Source of the DNA: Nematopogon swammerdamellus
Taxonomy: Eukaryota > Arthropoda > Insecta > Lepidoptera > Adelidae
Assembly: GCA_946902875.1 (NCBI GenBank)
Contig: OX336345.1
Coordinates: 7,719,395 to 7,783,394, forward strand
DNA length: 64,000 nucleotides
Direction of reading: 5' to 3'
This document shows positions 21,390-32,616 of the stretch, piece after piece (positions within the stretch are counted from its first letter, which is position 1; every line of letters begins with the position of its first letter). The position numbers were made by a program, and so were the translations under genes. The notes under the pieces were generated by a model, which saw only the letters and a list, made by a program, of their open reading frames with translations, was not told the origin of the DNA and did not search any database.

Positions 21390-23795
21390 AGATGTATGGT
21401 TCTTTGAGGATGCAAGTCGGATGAAGTTACTGCACAGGTCGCGATAAAAAATATCGTAGGTAATGGTCCGATTTCACTTTCTTCGGAATCACGAACGACG
21501 ACGAGCTGCGGTAACTTAAAGAAGGCCGAGCGGGTCAGGGTTGCAAGAGATGACGATGCCACAGATCTAAGGAAATGAACCTTATGAAAGCACAACTTGA
21601 CACCTTACTTTAAACAGAAGCAAGATGAGCCTGACTTCACGGGTGCAGCGAGTGATGGAGCTAATCATGTCATGATTGGTAAAAAAAATTAAGAAAATAT
21701 TCGAAGTAATGTTCCAATCATTCCTTGAATTACCCTAAATTCCATTATCTCCCAGATTTCTTTTCTATGATTAAAACAATGAAATTCTAATGTTTTCTAA
21801 CTAAAGTGCAACTGCTAATTCTAACACCTTATTACAAAGCATTCCATTTTAGTTCATAATTTGAAATTTACTTTCACTCAGTCGCTGTTGATTTTGTTAT
21901 AACTGTTTTTACGGAGTTTTCATTTCAAGTCTTGTACTTTCGTAGTTCTGCATCAAGGAACATTATTCCTTGTTTTATCTCAGCATCTGAGATCGTCCAT
22001 CCTAACGCTGTTATGACTGTAAGGTAACACTTATGCGCTCTTAGAGAGAGATTTTATGGTACTTTACGATTTCTTATGTCAAAACGCTACAATGTATGGC
22101 TCTACTTATGTTACAATAGACGCAACTGTCTCGACCTAAGTGGAATTGTTACTGTTAATTTGAAACGTTCTTTTCAAGGTAAGTTTTTCTCCACTGGTAA
22201 ATTCTTTTTTATTATTATTATTATCTATCCTTCTTGATTGATTCTGTAAAAATGAATTTGTTATAAATATATTTTGAGTTCTAGGCAGGTACATTACTTA
22301 ATTCAAAATTCAGGCAAGAGTCCTGCCACTGACGCATCCCTAATTGTATTTACTGCTGAACAAAGCATCCAGGTCTATTGGTGTCTCTCTTTTCTGTTAG
22401 AACTAAGACAAGGTAAATTATTTACTATGTGTTAATTTTTTCTTTCGTTTCTCTGTTGCTCCAAGTTTATCTATTTTATCAAATTCATAATTTTATTTTC
22501 ACATACTTGCACAGAATTTAAATTCTCTTTCTTTTACAACATTGTAAGGTAGATATGACTTAATCGACCAGAAGCGGAAAGAAGGTAACGTGAGTCAAGC
22601 GGCGTGGGTGTACAAGCTCGATAATATTGTTAACACGACTGCTTCGATGTCGTATCGTAGACTCTTCCTAGAACCGGTTCCTTGGAAATATATACGTGGA
22701 AGAGACATCGATTTGCCGAGGAGGGGAAAAAACATCCAAAGGCGAAACTACAAATATACGTCTATCTCGACGTTTTTATGAAACCTGGCTAAGGGGTTTT
22801 TTTTTAAGACAGCCGGTACGGGTAGCCGTGCCCGAAAGTTCAATGGAAGAACAGGCACAGTCAATAACACCACACCTCGCGAAACCACGCTCAGAGAGGC
22901 GCCATGCCAACTATAAGGCCGACAAAGAGGTCGTCGTCTAATTTATTAACACGCCTTTTGCAGATCCCCAGGTTATAGGTAGTGGGAACACACTCACAGG
23001 AAGACCGTCCTATATTTTATCTGTACGATACGGGAACGATTTCGAGAAGCGAAGCTCAGAAGATGGGTGTCAATAATATGCATGTTCCGAGCGAGTCCGT
23101 GGGCATGAGGGAAGCCAATTCGTCAGAGCACCGGCCATGGTAGCACCTATAAAACCGGCTAACTCTATCTGCTATAAATGGAGTGCGTGCCGACCAAATG
23201 TAACAAGGCATAATGTATGCAATACATAACAATGCCTTTTCTGGGTATTTATTTCTATGACCGGTTCCATATGGGACGGTGAAGAACTCTTCCGCCGATA
23301 CAAAAGCCGGTCGCTGGATTCTTTTATTGGATAGTGGTTAACTCAATCACTATTATAGAGACTTCTATTTCAATACCTAAATACAAATTCACTATTTCCA
23401 TTGATGTTATTTAATCGACTTTAAACTGATTTTGTTTTGAAAATTCCATGAAAATATACTTCACGTAGGTGTACGTACAACACAATTTCTTCCAATAGGT
23501 GCACTTAATGCCTACCTGACAAATTGCCTGACTTCCCTGGAAGTGTTGTGAAAGTGTATGTCCATATTGGGTTTAAAATAAAAATATTGCATTTACCAGA
23601 CATCTAAATACGGCTGGATGTGCCATAAAGCAGAGGATATCGAAATACTTTTATTTTTCTCATTAGCATTTTTCTCATTTCGCGATTTCGACGATCGCTG
23701 AGTGTTTGGCGGCAGTGTCACAGAGCCACAGAATACTCAATAGGTGACAGAGCGCTGATAGCTTTGACGGTATTCTACGACAGTAGTCCTTAATG
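21390..23795. other. Mostly unassigned, with a repeat trace near 23040-23160
   Basis: No gene recognised. GCACCGGCCATGG preceded by GAGGGAAGCCA occurs near 23105-23145 and again near 40705-40740, so these are two copies of one dispersed repeat. A T run then AGACAGCCGGTACGGG near 22797 looks like a minus-strand retroposon end. Confidence 0.35.
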
Positions 23796-23798
23796 TGA

Positions 23799-23960
23799 AA
23801 TCAATTTAAATTTCAATTTCAATTTATTTATTTATACACATAAGAGAAACTTTAACATAATAGACATGATTACAGCATAATTTTTAAGATAGTGAAGTTA
23901 ATTTGTACATGGAGAAACCCCTGCCCTCTAAACTAGCGCAAGCCGTATTATAGGGGGCAG
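23799..23960 (-). mobile_element. LINE-type 3' end relic
   Basis: On the minus strand: TAATACGGCTTGCGCTAG, GGGCAGGGGTTTCTCC, then AT-rich sequence ending in ATAAATAAATAAATTG. This is the layout of a LINE 3' untranslated end with a short simple-repeat tail. Clade not assigned. Confidence 0.4.
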
Positions 23961-24387
23961 GTAACTGTCAATATTTACTTTATACATCGTGATATAAGTC
24001 TTCCTTTTCTTAGGTGTGTGTGTAATCCATATTGAAACTAAGTAGGTAACTATTAATATACATGTTTTATGTAGAGAATCATTACTAGGTTGATTGAAGC
24101 ATCGGATAGAGCAGATGGTTGCGAAAGAAAAAAACTTCAGTCCGTACAATGTTGATTCGAGTGGTTCAAGAGTGGAACTTGATTCAGATATATAAGTAGG
24201 TACGAACTGAAATATTTCTGCTATAAATATCGATGATTTAATCAATGTGCAGTTGCATGTAAATAAAAACAAGTTTAAATAAATAATAACATAGTGAACG
24301 TAAAAATTTAAAAATTCGATTAATATTATAGAATATTATAGTGGATATACTATTCACTAAAATCCGTAATGAGGAAATATGAAAAAA

Positions 24388-24446
24388 CACAAAGGTCTCT
24401 GCCTACCCCACCGGGAAACAGGCGTGACGCTATGTATGTATGTATG
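24388..24446 (+). mobile_element. LINE family E 3' end with (TATG)n tail
   Basis: GGTCTCTGCCTACCCCACCG and GGAAACAGGCGTGACGCTA lead into TATGTATGTATGT. The same end is seen at 51.56-51.60 kb attached to coding sequence, which identifies this as a LINE end. Confidence 0.6.
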
Positions 24447-24760
24447 TACCAAGGTACCTAGTCGACATTGCTAAGAAAACTAGCAAACTGAAGTGGCAGT
24501 GGGCTGGCCACATCTGTCGCAGACCCGATAGCCCCTGCCTGGGGTAGAAGGGTGCACCAATGGATGCCACGTACTTACAAGCAATCGTAGCGTGGAACGC
24601 TCCCAGGTAAGGTGGACAGACGACCTAAAAAGGTAGCCGGGCCGGGAGTGGATGGATGAGAAGGCGGAAGACCGCGTGTGGTGGCGTGCCTTGGGATAGG
24701 CCTATGTCCAGCAGTGAACCAATACGGGCTCGGGGCTGATGATAATGATGACGATTATTC
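24447..24760 (+). pseudogene. RTE-type LINE C-terminal fragment, second copy
   Basis: Starts at ACCAAGG and runs through AAACTGAAGTGGCAGTGGGC (KLKWQWAG), AGGTGGACAGACGACCTAAA (RWTDDLK) and TATGTCCAGCAGTGAACC to GGGCTGATGATAATGATGA, the typical RTE 3' end with a GATGAT-like tail. Frame-breaking changes are present (for example after GACCCGATAG). It has the GGCGTGCCTTGGG segment that the 10.1-kb copy lacks. Inactive. Confidence 0.8.
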
Positions 24761-24769
24761 ACTAAATAT

Positions 24770-27150
24770 TTCAAAAAATATATTACATTAGAAAAAAATT
24801 CAAATCCTTCCACACCTGGAACGATTTCACTCCTTTTTAAACCTTTTCATCCCAAAATCCCACTTCGCAATCCTAAGCTGCCCTTAAAACTCCTAGATCT
24901 TATCTCCGACGTTCCCCAATCTCTACCACGGAAGCACTTAAAACGTACTATAAAAATTCATCCAGGTGTCACCACAGAGTATATTGTTCCTTAAAACTAC
25001 TGCACAAAACGCACAAGATTAATAAAACTTTCGCCGCCGCGCCGAGCAAAGATTTCAAAAGAAAAGAACCGCTATGATCTGTCTGTATAAAAACATTTAC
25101 GAACGTGTCTAGGAGAAAATAAAATAATACACTCCACGTACGTCCGCAATAATTATTTACAACGGCTCGTGAAACGCTTGTTTATAAATATACGTAAATT
25201 CGCAAGGATCAGGTAGGACTCAAAAATACAAAAAATACAAAATAACAATAAATAAAATTTTTAAGAACATCATAAAAGAAATTACACACTGTTCGAATTG
25301 AGTGTTTTCTCCTTTTTTTATGTCGCTTAAATGTTGGCATGTTAGGTACTTAAATATTTTTTTATTTCTTGTTTTTGTCGCACACATTTACTTGTTCACG
25401 TGCTAGTCAAGTTGATGCCGCTTCCAGGCCACAAATTCTTCCCTGCCGAAGATATCGGAATAAAAGATCTATCGGTGGGCCCGTTCCCGTAGGCCCCATT
25501 CACCCGCCACGGACCGGCAAGACGCGAGCATCGTCTTTATAAAAACTGTCGCACAAAGAAGCCAGCGTTATCGACCATCTCCCGAACGCATATCAGATCA
25601 AGCCTTGTACGTACGCGCAGCCAAATATCTAATTCCTTTGGCCACAAAGAAGCGGCGTGTCTAAACAAATGTATGGCATTTCCATTTATTCCTCTTGTAG
25701 TTTATAATCTGCCGATGTATGGCATTGTTTGATTTTATGCTTCGAGATCGTCTGGGGACCGAATTGTAACTAACATTTAAATATTATGAACATAGTGGTA
25801 AAGCTATAAGATGAAATAAATACAGGTAAAGTATCTAGTACACGTTAATGGATGGCATAGACCTGATACCAAAAGAAGACATTAGAAATGCAAACTCAGA
25901 ATAACAAAGAACAATATATAGGCAAGTTAGCATTAGAAAAGTCGCTTTAACTTAATATAAATGAAGTTCTATAATCTCCTAAAGTACCGTTTTCTTAAGC
26001 TCCATCACGCAAACAAATTATTGAGAAAGTTACAAAACATTTTCGACTAGTAGCAGCAGTTAATCACCTTATCATACAATTTCTCTTCGACGTCAATATT
26101 TTAGACCTTATCGACGCTCGTTCAGAAGACTATTTCGAAAGCGAATGATCTCAGTAGCATCTATAAAGGAAGCTAACTTCAAGCGTGTTGTGATTAATGG
26201 CGGTTGACTTCCATAAAGGTCACAATCAAGATGCCACGTATGACGGGCTCTGTTATTTTGGTGGCGCAGATATTTGGATTGTGAACGATGTACTGGATTG
26301 GGTTTGGCCTGTTGGAGCTTATTAGTTTTGTATATGGATCTATACTATAAAGGGCACCACTTTCTCGAAATTCGTCACGTCCCAACCCAAACATTATACA
26401 TGGTTGATAGAGGAAATTGGAATGGTCACACAAAAACTATATTTTTACTTTAGATTACTATATTTTGATATAATTCTTTAGCAAATTTGATGAAAAATTT
26501 GCTAATTTGACTTCACGTGTTCCTTGAATCACTGCGAATATTTTAAACCTTAATATTATGTCTGTCATTCTGTTCCCTCACTGTCTTGACTCAAATGATA
26601 ACTTTGATTCAAATCATTTTATCCTGGCGGAATTACGGCGCATCGTCTATTCTGCGTCTTATAAAAATGTAGGTATGTACAATTTCAGTTGGTGAGTCTC
26701 AGGTAGACAAATGCTGTAATATGCAAATTCGTGTTATGAGACCAAACAAATATTAGACGAATTTCAAAAGGTGGAATTAAATTTTGCTTTGCACAAGGCA
26801 AATACCCGTCTTAGGTTTACCTTCCCACACCTCGGTGTGAAGGTGAGTAAATATTTGTAATGAAACTTATATTCATAGATATTGACAAAACACTACCAAT
26901 TCTTCATTGTCATTTGATGTTGAGGAGCTTCTGGCGCCACAGCTATTACGTATTGCTGTACATCTTTAATAGATAGGTAATTAGTCTTATAAATTACAAA
27001 TTGTGTTAATTCATTCTCAGCGCTTACAGTTTCATTATTGGTTTTAGATTCGTTTTCGCTTTCACTTTTAATTACTTTTAATTTGAGATACAGCGTGGTA
27101 ATGCGGCGGGTGCCTTCGGAACACTCCGCTACATCCCCAGTCAAAAAAAT
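24770..27150. other. Unassigned, with a protein-like minus frame at 26893-27207
   Basis: No gene recognised. The minus-strand frame at 26893-27207 reads NELTQFVIYKTNYLSIKDVQ and looks protein-like, but it matches nothing I know and begins inside a dispersed repeat. Confidence 0.3.
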
Positions 27151-27157
27151 TGTGATT

Positions 27158-27202
27158 TTTAGGGTTCCGTACCTCGAAAGAGGAAAAAAACGGAACCCGG
27201 CA
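27158..27202. repeat. Short dispersed repeat (GGGTTCCGTACCTC type)
   Basis: GGGTTCCGTACCTCGAAAGA and ACGGAACCC form a small inverted pair. The same family, in longer form, occurs at 46.87-47.5, 55.98-56.05 and 57.38 kb. Confidence 0.55.
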
Positions 27203-27679
27203 TTCAAACTCGCAAACCATCAAATAAAACAAAATAAACATAAGAACATTATACAAACCCATAAAAATCGGGTCCAACCTATACACAAATAGAAAAATCT
27301 AGAAAATATATCAGAGTGTTACAGTTCAGTTCCCAGGCAGAGCTGTGAGTACATTTCTTTAATTTATATAGACTAAAACCTTCTCAAGCTAAGTTTATCG
27401 CGCCAAATGTGATTCTTGATATTGATTCTTACTTACTCTCTCTATGTCAGTAGTGTGCCTGTAGTTGTTTCCATATAGCTCATATATGATCAGGATTGTG
27501 TCGACGAAGGGAAGCGGCAACGGTGCCCCTACCACACGGTGGTGATAATGGCGGGGCACTGTTCACGCACCGACTAATCTACTAATTGGTCAGCGTTTGT
27601 CGGCACCGCCTCCGTTGTCGCCACATGTGGCCAGGGCGGTGGCCTGTTTCGCGGAGCGACTGACGACTATGCCAATAAT

Positions 27680-27812
27680 GCATACATACATACATACATA
27701 TCACACACGCTGAATCCCGACAAACGCGGGGTAATCAGAGCAATCGGTGTTGTGCTGCAAGAACTCTGTAAATTACAGCACAAAACCGACCACCTCGTTT
27801 CGTAAAGTATGC
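27680..27812 (-). mobile_element. SINE family B tail, reverse strand
   Basis: CATACATACATACATATCAC is the family's microsatellite tail. ATCGGTGTTGTGCTGCAAG and TTACAGCACAAAACCGACCA follow. The 5' part is lost. Confidence 0.85.
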
Positions 27813-27870
27813 ACACAATGTAGCAATTTACGAGCAAACGACCGGAGAAATTATGTCGTCCTAAAGGTTT

Positions 27871-28304
27871 AAAATAAGTTCAAAAACTAAAACCCGACTA
27901 CTGAAAAATCACGCTCTAAAAAGTATGAAACAAGAAAATGTTCTCATCTGAAATTGTTATGTACAAACTATTCAATATTTTATCGTCTATTAAATAAACA
28001 ACTTACACGTAATATATTTTAATGTATTTAATAAATATTCATAGTGTTGTTCAGAGGATAGCCATGGTCGTATGCCACTTTGCCCTATAGGGTAGGTGGC
28101 ATACGACCACGGCTATCCTCTGAACAACACTATGAATATTTATTAAATACATTAAAATATATTACGTGTAAGTTGTTTATTTAATAGACGATAAAATATT
28201 GAATAGTTTGTACATAACAATTTCAGATGAGAACATTTTCTTGTTTCATACTTTTTAGAGCGTGATTTTTTAGTAGTCGGGTTTTAGTTTTTGAACTTAT
28301 TTTT
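27871..28304. repeat. Long palindrome, about 208-bp arms, ~17-base loop
   Basis: Arm 27871-28079 is complementary to about 28096-28304. I find only about two mismatches by eye (CTACTGAAAA/CTACTAAAAA and CATGGTCG/CGTGGTCG), so the arms are extremely similar. The loop contains the smaller palindrome CCCTATAGGG. The outer arms carry ACCCGACTACT, like other moth non-autonomous elements. Either a young foldback transposon or a recently formed palindrome. Confidence 0.96.
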
Positions 28305-28429
28305 TATTTTAATTATTTTGGGGATATAACTTCGTGATAAAGTATTTGCAGAGCCGTTTTACATGTTTTGTTTGTTTAGGTTTTACTGTTTTATAATTTT
28401 AACATGTGTACCATAGTTCATAAGGGCAA

Positions 28430-29983
28430 GCTGGGTTCAGGTAAACGATAAACCGACTCGAAGAAAGTAAGTAACAAAGGGCGAGGCCGAAGGCCGAGCT
28501 GCGTTCAGGAAGACGACAAACTTTCTCGAAGAAAGTAAGCAACTATGGGCGAGGCCGAAAGCCGAGCGGCGCTCAGGAAGAGGATGAACCATCTTTAAGA
28601 AAGTAAGTAACTGAGGGCGAGGCCGAAGGCCGAGCTGCGTTCGGGAAGACTATAAACCTTCACGAAGACAGTAAGTAACCATGGGCGAAGCCGAAGGCCG
28701 AGCTGCGTTCAGGAAGAGGATAAACCATCTTTAAGAAAGTAAGTAACTGAGGGCCAGGCCGAAGGCCGAGCTGCGTTCGGGAAGACTATAAACCTTCTCG
28801 AAGAAAGTAAGTAACAAAGGGCGAGGCCGAAGGCCGAGCTGCGTTGAGGAAGACGATAAACTTTCCCGAAGACAGTAAGTAACTATGGGCGAGGCTGAAG
28901 GCCGAGCTGCGTTCAGGAAGAGGATAAACCATCTTTAAGAAAGTAAGTAACTGAGGGCGAGGCCGAAGGCCGAGCTGCGTTCGGGAAGACTATAAACCTT
29001 CTCGAAGAAAGTAAGTAACAAAGGGCGAGGCCGAAGGCCGAGCTCCGTTCAGGAAGACGATAAACTTTTTCGAAGACAGTAAGTAACTATGGGCGAGGCC
29101 GAAGGCCGAGCTGCGTTCAGGAAGAGGATAAACCATCTTTAAGAAAGTAAGTAACTGAGGGCGAGGCCGAAGGCCGAGCTGCGTTCGGGAAGACTATAAA
29201 CCTTCTCGAAGAAAGTAAGTAACAAAGGGCGAGGCCGAAGGCCGAGCTGCGTTCAGGAAGATGATAAACTTTCTCGAAGACAAACTTTCTTTTCTATCAT
29301 TTTTGTTTTTGTTTATAGACGTCCAGAGATACCAGCCTTTCGGCTACAAAATCCAGACGTCTACTACCTGCACTCTTGCGAGTACAGTGATCATTCTCGA
29401 AGACAGTAAGTATATGGGATAGGCCGAAGGCCGAGCTGCGTTCATGAAGAGGATAAACCATCTTTAAGAAAGTAATTAAAAAAGGGCGAGGCCGAAGACC
29501 GAGCTGCGTTCGGGAAGACTATAAACCTTCTCGTAAACAGTAAGTAACTAAGGGAGAGACCGAAGGCCGAGCTGCGTTCGGGAAGACCATAAACCTTCTC
29601 GTAGACAGTAAGTAACTATGGGCGAGGCCGAAGGGCGAGATGCGTTGAGGAAGACGATAAACTTTCCCGAAGACAGTAAGTAACTATGGGCGAGGCTGAA
29701 GGCCGAGCTGCGTTCAGGAAGAGGATAAACCATCTTTAAGAAAGTAAGTAACTGAGGGCGAGGCCGAAGGCCGAGCTGCGTTCGGGAAGACTATAAACCT
29801 TCTCGAAGAAAGTAAGTAACAAAGGGCGAGGCCGAAGGCCGAGCTCCGTTCAGGAAGACGATAAACTTTTTCGAAGACAGTAAGTAACTATGGGCGAGGC
29901 CGAAGGCCGAGCTGCGTTCAGGAAGAGGATAAACCATCTTTAAGAAAGTAAGTAACTGAGGGCGAGGCCGAAGGCCGAGCTCA
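28430..29983 (+). repeat. 68-bp minisatellite array 1, about 20 units
   Basis: Units of about 68 bp carry GGGCGAGGCCGAAGGCCGAG, GCGTTC(A/G)GGAAGA and AAAGTAAGTAACT. Three unit types (TAAACTTTC, AACCATCTTTAAG and AACCTTCTCG) alternate, giving a 204-bp higher-order repeat: CAAAGGGCG recurs at 28815, 29019 and 29223. About 340 bp at 28841-29180 recur almost exactly at 29642-29981. Not coding: 68 is not a multiple of 3, so frames shift between units. Confidence 0.97.
29284..29391. other. Non-repeat insertion inside minisatellite array 1
   Basis: About 108 bp of unrelated sequence interrupt the array. It contains TAGACGTC and GACGTCTA in inverted orientation about 27 bp apart. Array units resume after TCATTCTCGAAGACAGTAAG. 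No transposon ends are recognised. Confidence 0.6.
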
Positions 29984-29988
29984 TGCAG

Positions 29989-30207
29989 CTATGTTAACCC
30001 AACAGATATTTTACAACAAGTTCCGATGGATTTCCAAGAGACAGCGCATTTCCACGTGCCACCATCCTGACACACCTCTGCCGCCTCTTCCACTCCCATA
30101 ATGTTCTTCATGCATGCTCGTCGGTTACGGGTACTACGCACTTGACCCTTTTTGAGCACATGCCCGATCTGGTCCAAGTACGTGCGTACATGAAAGAAAA
30201 TAAACAT
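29989..30207 (-). pseudogene. LINE family E ORF C-terminal fragment
   Basis: On the minus strand the 72-codon frame reads YLDQIGHVLKKGQVRSTRNR and then ACMKNIMGVEEAAEVCQDGG, ending SVGLT. This is the C-terminal style of a lepidopteran LINE protein (LDQIGHVLKKG...R.NRRACM...CQD). A homologous copy on the plus strand is at 51.39-51.60 kb. No catalytic domain is present, and the frame is truncated by the boundary with the minisatellite, so it is a dead fragment. Confidence 0.6.
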
Positions 30208-30235
30208 AAAAAATATTATAACTAAATTAAAAACA

Positions 30236-30372
30236 AGATAATAAAGGTTGACTGAAAGAAATCACTTGCAGTGATAAATCCGCCTTTGCGCAGTCCTGCA
30301 TTTCATGTTTCTCGTCGTGTACTGTTCTTCTATCAAACTGTGTGCAATAAAGAGTTTCTATTCTATAAAATG
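30236..30372 (+). mobile_element. LINE-type 3' end (family I)
   Basis: AAAGGTTGACTGAAAGAAAT, GCAGTGATAAATCCGCC and TGTGCAATAAAGAGTTTCTA form a recognisable 3' end with an AATAAA signal. The same end is on the minus strand at 62.30-62.40 kb. Clade not assigned. Confidence 0.6.
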
Positions 30373-30720
30373 TGTGGATTAGTCCCAGGCCTCGGACAAT
30401 CTAAGGAGTCGCTCTGTTCCAGACATTCTGTGCAGTCTCCCCGCTCGTGCGCTATTCTATATCGTCACAATATCGTACGGCGTACGAGCCTTCTATACGA
30501 GCACGTACGACATGGCACGTACGAGGGAAGGCCAATAACGACAAGTGGAGCACTGTCGGGATGGTATGGTAGCGCCTCAGAGCGGCGCATAGTACCGGGC
30601 ACCGGGCATCTGAATTGCTAGTCAGATTGGCTAGATCTGCATTCGGTGATAGCATCTGCTGGGTATCTATGATGTAATTTGGAATGGTTATATTTATGTA
30701 GAATACATACTACGTACTAC
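30373..30720. other. Unassigned stretch
   Basis: No recognised gene. The region has several GTACGAG/GTACGACAT-type words near 30475-30530. Confidence 0.3.
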
Positions 30721-31051
30721 GTACCGTGTGGGGCCGGTACTTTAAAAGAATAGCCCCACTGCATCTCTCCCCGTGTATGTCGTAAAAGGCGACTAAGGGA
30801 TATGACTCCCTTCTTATATTACTAGGTGGTAGGGTTTAACCCGCCCGGGTTGATACCACCGCACTGAATGAAAGGTCGGTCGAAACGGCTATATAAATAG
30901 TTAGTGTTTTCCGTCCAGTTCAGTGTAGCCGGCACGACCGAAGGGAAGCACTGACGTGGCACCAAGTTCACCCGGTGTTATGGGCTGACATCACGGATGT
31001 TGTAGGTGATGTAAGCAAACCATGTCAGTTTCCATTAAAAAAAAAAAAAAA
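30721..31051 (+). mobile_element. SINE family A, full length
   Basis: Complete copy from GTACCGTGTGGGGCCGGTAC to TCAGTTTCCATT plus an A run. A clear target-site duplication is not visible. Confidence 0.93.
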
Positions 31052-31202
31052 GAATGGATGGTTATGGCAGGGTGACTGCTTACTATTGGTCAAATAAGTG
31101 CGTATGTTTACTTTGTATTCTTCTTAGGAATATCTATAATATACTAGGTATCTGTATTATGACTATTTGAAGGTCGGTCGGTCGGTTAACTCTAGTAGCC
31201 TC

Positions 31203-31572
31203 AACTAACAAGCGGCGGTGGTTCGAATCCGGTCGCCGTGTACCAATGAGTTTTATCTGACGAAAAAATTTACGTGCATACCTACACCTGCTGCTTCACC
31301 GTTCGGAACCGGTGTAAAACTGTAGGTCCCTTCCCTTGCCCCTTACTAGGTGGTAGGCTCAATTGTAGCTGACTGGGTTGATACCACCGTACTGGATGTA
31401 AGATGGCCGCATAGCAGCCTCGGTTTTGTTCTCCTCTAGTCCAGTATAGCCAGCAATCCAGGGAAGTCTCCGGTATGGCACCTACCTATCTTCTCGGAGG
31501 TGATATTGGCTAGTCAGAGCATGTGCTTTGGCCCCTCTGAGTCAGCCACCCATACAGATTACATAAAAAAAA
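31203..31572 (+). mobile_element. SINE family C, head partly deleted
   Basis: Only the B box of the tRNA-like head remains (GGTTCGAATCCGGTCGCC), followed directly by the family C body: ACTAGGTGGTAGGCTC, TTGATACCACCGTACTGG and CTCCTCTAGTCCAGTATAGC. The tail ends in an A run at about 31563-31572. The A-box part of the head is missing. Confidence 0.88.
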
Positions 31573-31618
31573 AAGATATCTCAGGCACATGCAATATTTC
31601 ACAGTTTCTTCTGAATGA

Positions 31619-31860
31619 TTTTTTTTTTATGTAAATAAACCAACAAGTGCGGCTGTGCCGAGAGTCAGCCAAAATCACCTCTCCTCGCAAAGTTTGGTGC
31701 CATGCCAGAAGCTATGCGGACTGCTGCTAGGCTGTCTAGCTAGGCGACATTAAAAGACACCCAAGTTAAAGGACTCGAGAAACACACTCGCCGGAAGACG
31801 GTCTACCATAGTTTAAACAGACTCTCCTTTTACTATGGTTCTACACCCTAGCGGTGCGTC
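31619..31860 (-). mobile_element. SINE-like element, reverse strand
   Basis: Poly-T, then ATGTAAATAAACC, then on the minus strand GGAGAGGTGATTTTGGCTG and TGGCATGGCACCAAAC, related to the family C tail (GGAGGTGATATTGGCTG). The 5' portion at CACCCTAGCGGTGCG matches the relic at 16.1 kb. Confidence 0.45.
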
Positions 31861-31875
31861 AAAGAAACAGTTTAG

Positions 31876-32257
31876 GTAGCCTCGGTAGCTCAGTGGTGCG
31901 GTCGGTCGACTGTTGTTAAGCAACGCTGAGCGCGGACAGTACTTGGATGGGTGACCGCCCGACCGTTGGAGGCTGGCCGTGGTTCGGATTCCACGTTAAA
32001 TTGTAGGTCCCTTCCCTTCTTACTTTACTAGGTGGTAGGGTTTATCCCGGCCGGATTGGTACCACCACACTGAGCGAAACGTCGGTCGAAACGGCTATGT
32101 AAATTGTTCATGTTTTCCGTCCAGTTCAGTGTAGCCGACATGAAATGAAGGGAAGCACTGACATGTCACCTAGTTCACCCGGTGCTATGGGCTGACATCA
32201 CGGATGTTGTAGGTGATGTAGCCAACCATATCAGTTTCCATAAAAAAAGAAAAAAAT
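31876..32257 (+). mobile_element. SINE with 5S-rRNA-derived head and family A-type body
   Basis: The head contains GTTAAGCAACGCTGAGCG, AGTACTTGGATGGGTGACCG and CC, matching the internal control region of eukaryotic 5S rRNA. A body follows with CTAGGTGGTAGGG, TTGGTACCACCACACTG and GTCCAGTTCAGTGTAGCC, then the family A tail and an A run at 32242-32257. It cannot be a 5S gene because only the internal part of 5S is present and it is fused to a SINE body. 5S-derived (SINE3-type) SINEs are known in other animals, and this copy is of that class. Confidence 0.88.
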
Positions 32258-32616
32258 TAGAACCGATATGGGTTCTTATAAGCCCAATGTCAACAACAAA
32301 AGTCATGCGGAAATAGGACGGGTGGACTGTTGGCAGGCAGGCCATAAAGCTTTATAAGTAAAAATAAGTAAGTATAATGTGTATTCCAGAAAATGGCACT
32401 ATTACCTGTTCATTTTACGAAGTCGCTTGCGAAAATCGTACATGCTGTCCTTCTTTGTGTATCCTAATTTTGAAGTTGCCCTTTTCCAATGCCGTACAAC
32501 AATGTCTCAGAAGCGAAACGCAAAAAACTCGCTTGTCGGAGCGGCGCTTTCGACGTTATACTTTTGGGAGACTGCATACAATACGCGCATAGCCATATAG
32601 CTATGTCGTTACAGAC

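Noticed and set aside
28430..29983. CRISPR-like repeat-spacer structure
   Set aside because: The whole 68-bp unit is conserved; the variable parts are only three recurring variants, not unique spacers.
31905..31960. 5S rRNA gene
   Set aside because: Only the internal control part of 5S is present, fused to a SINE body with a poly-A tail.
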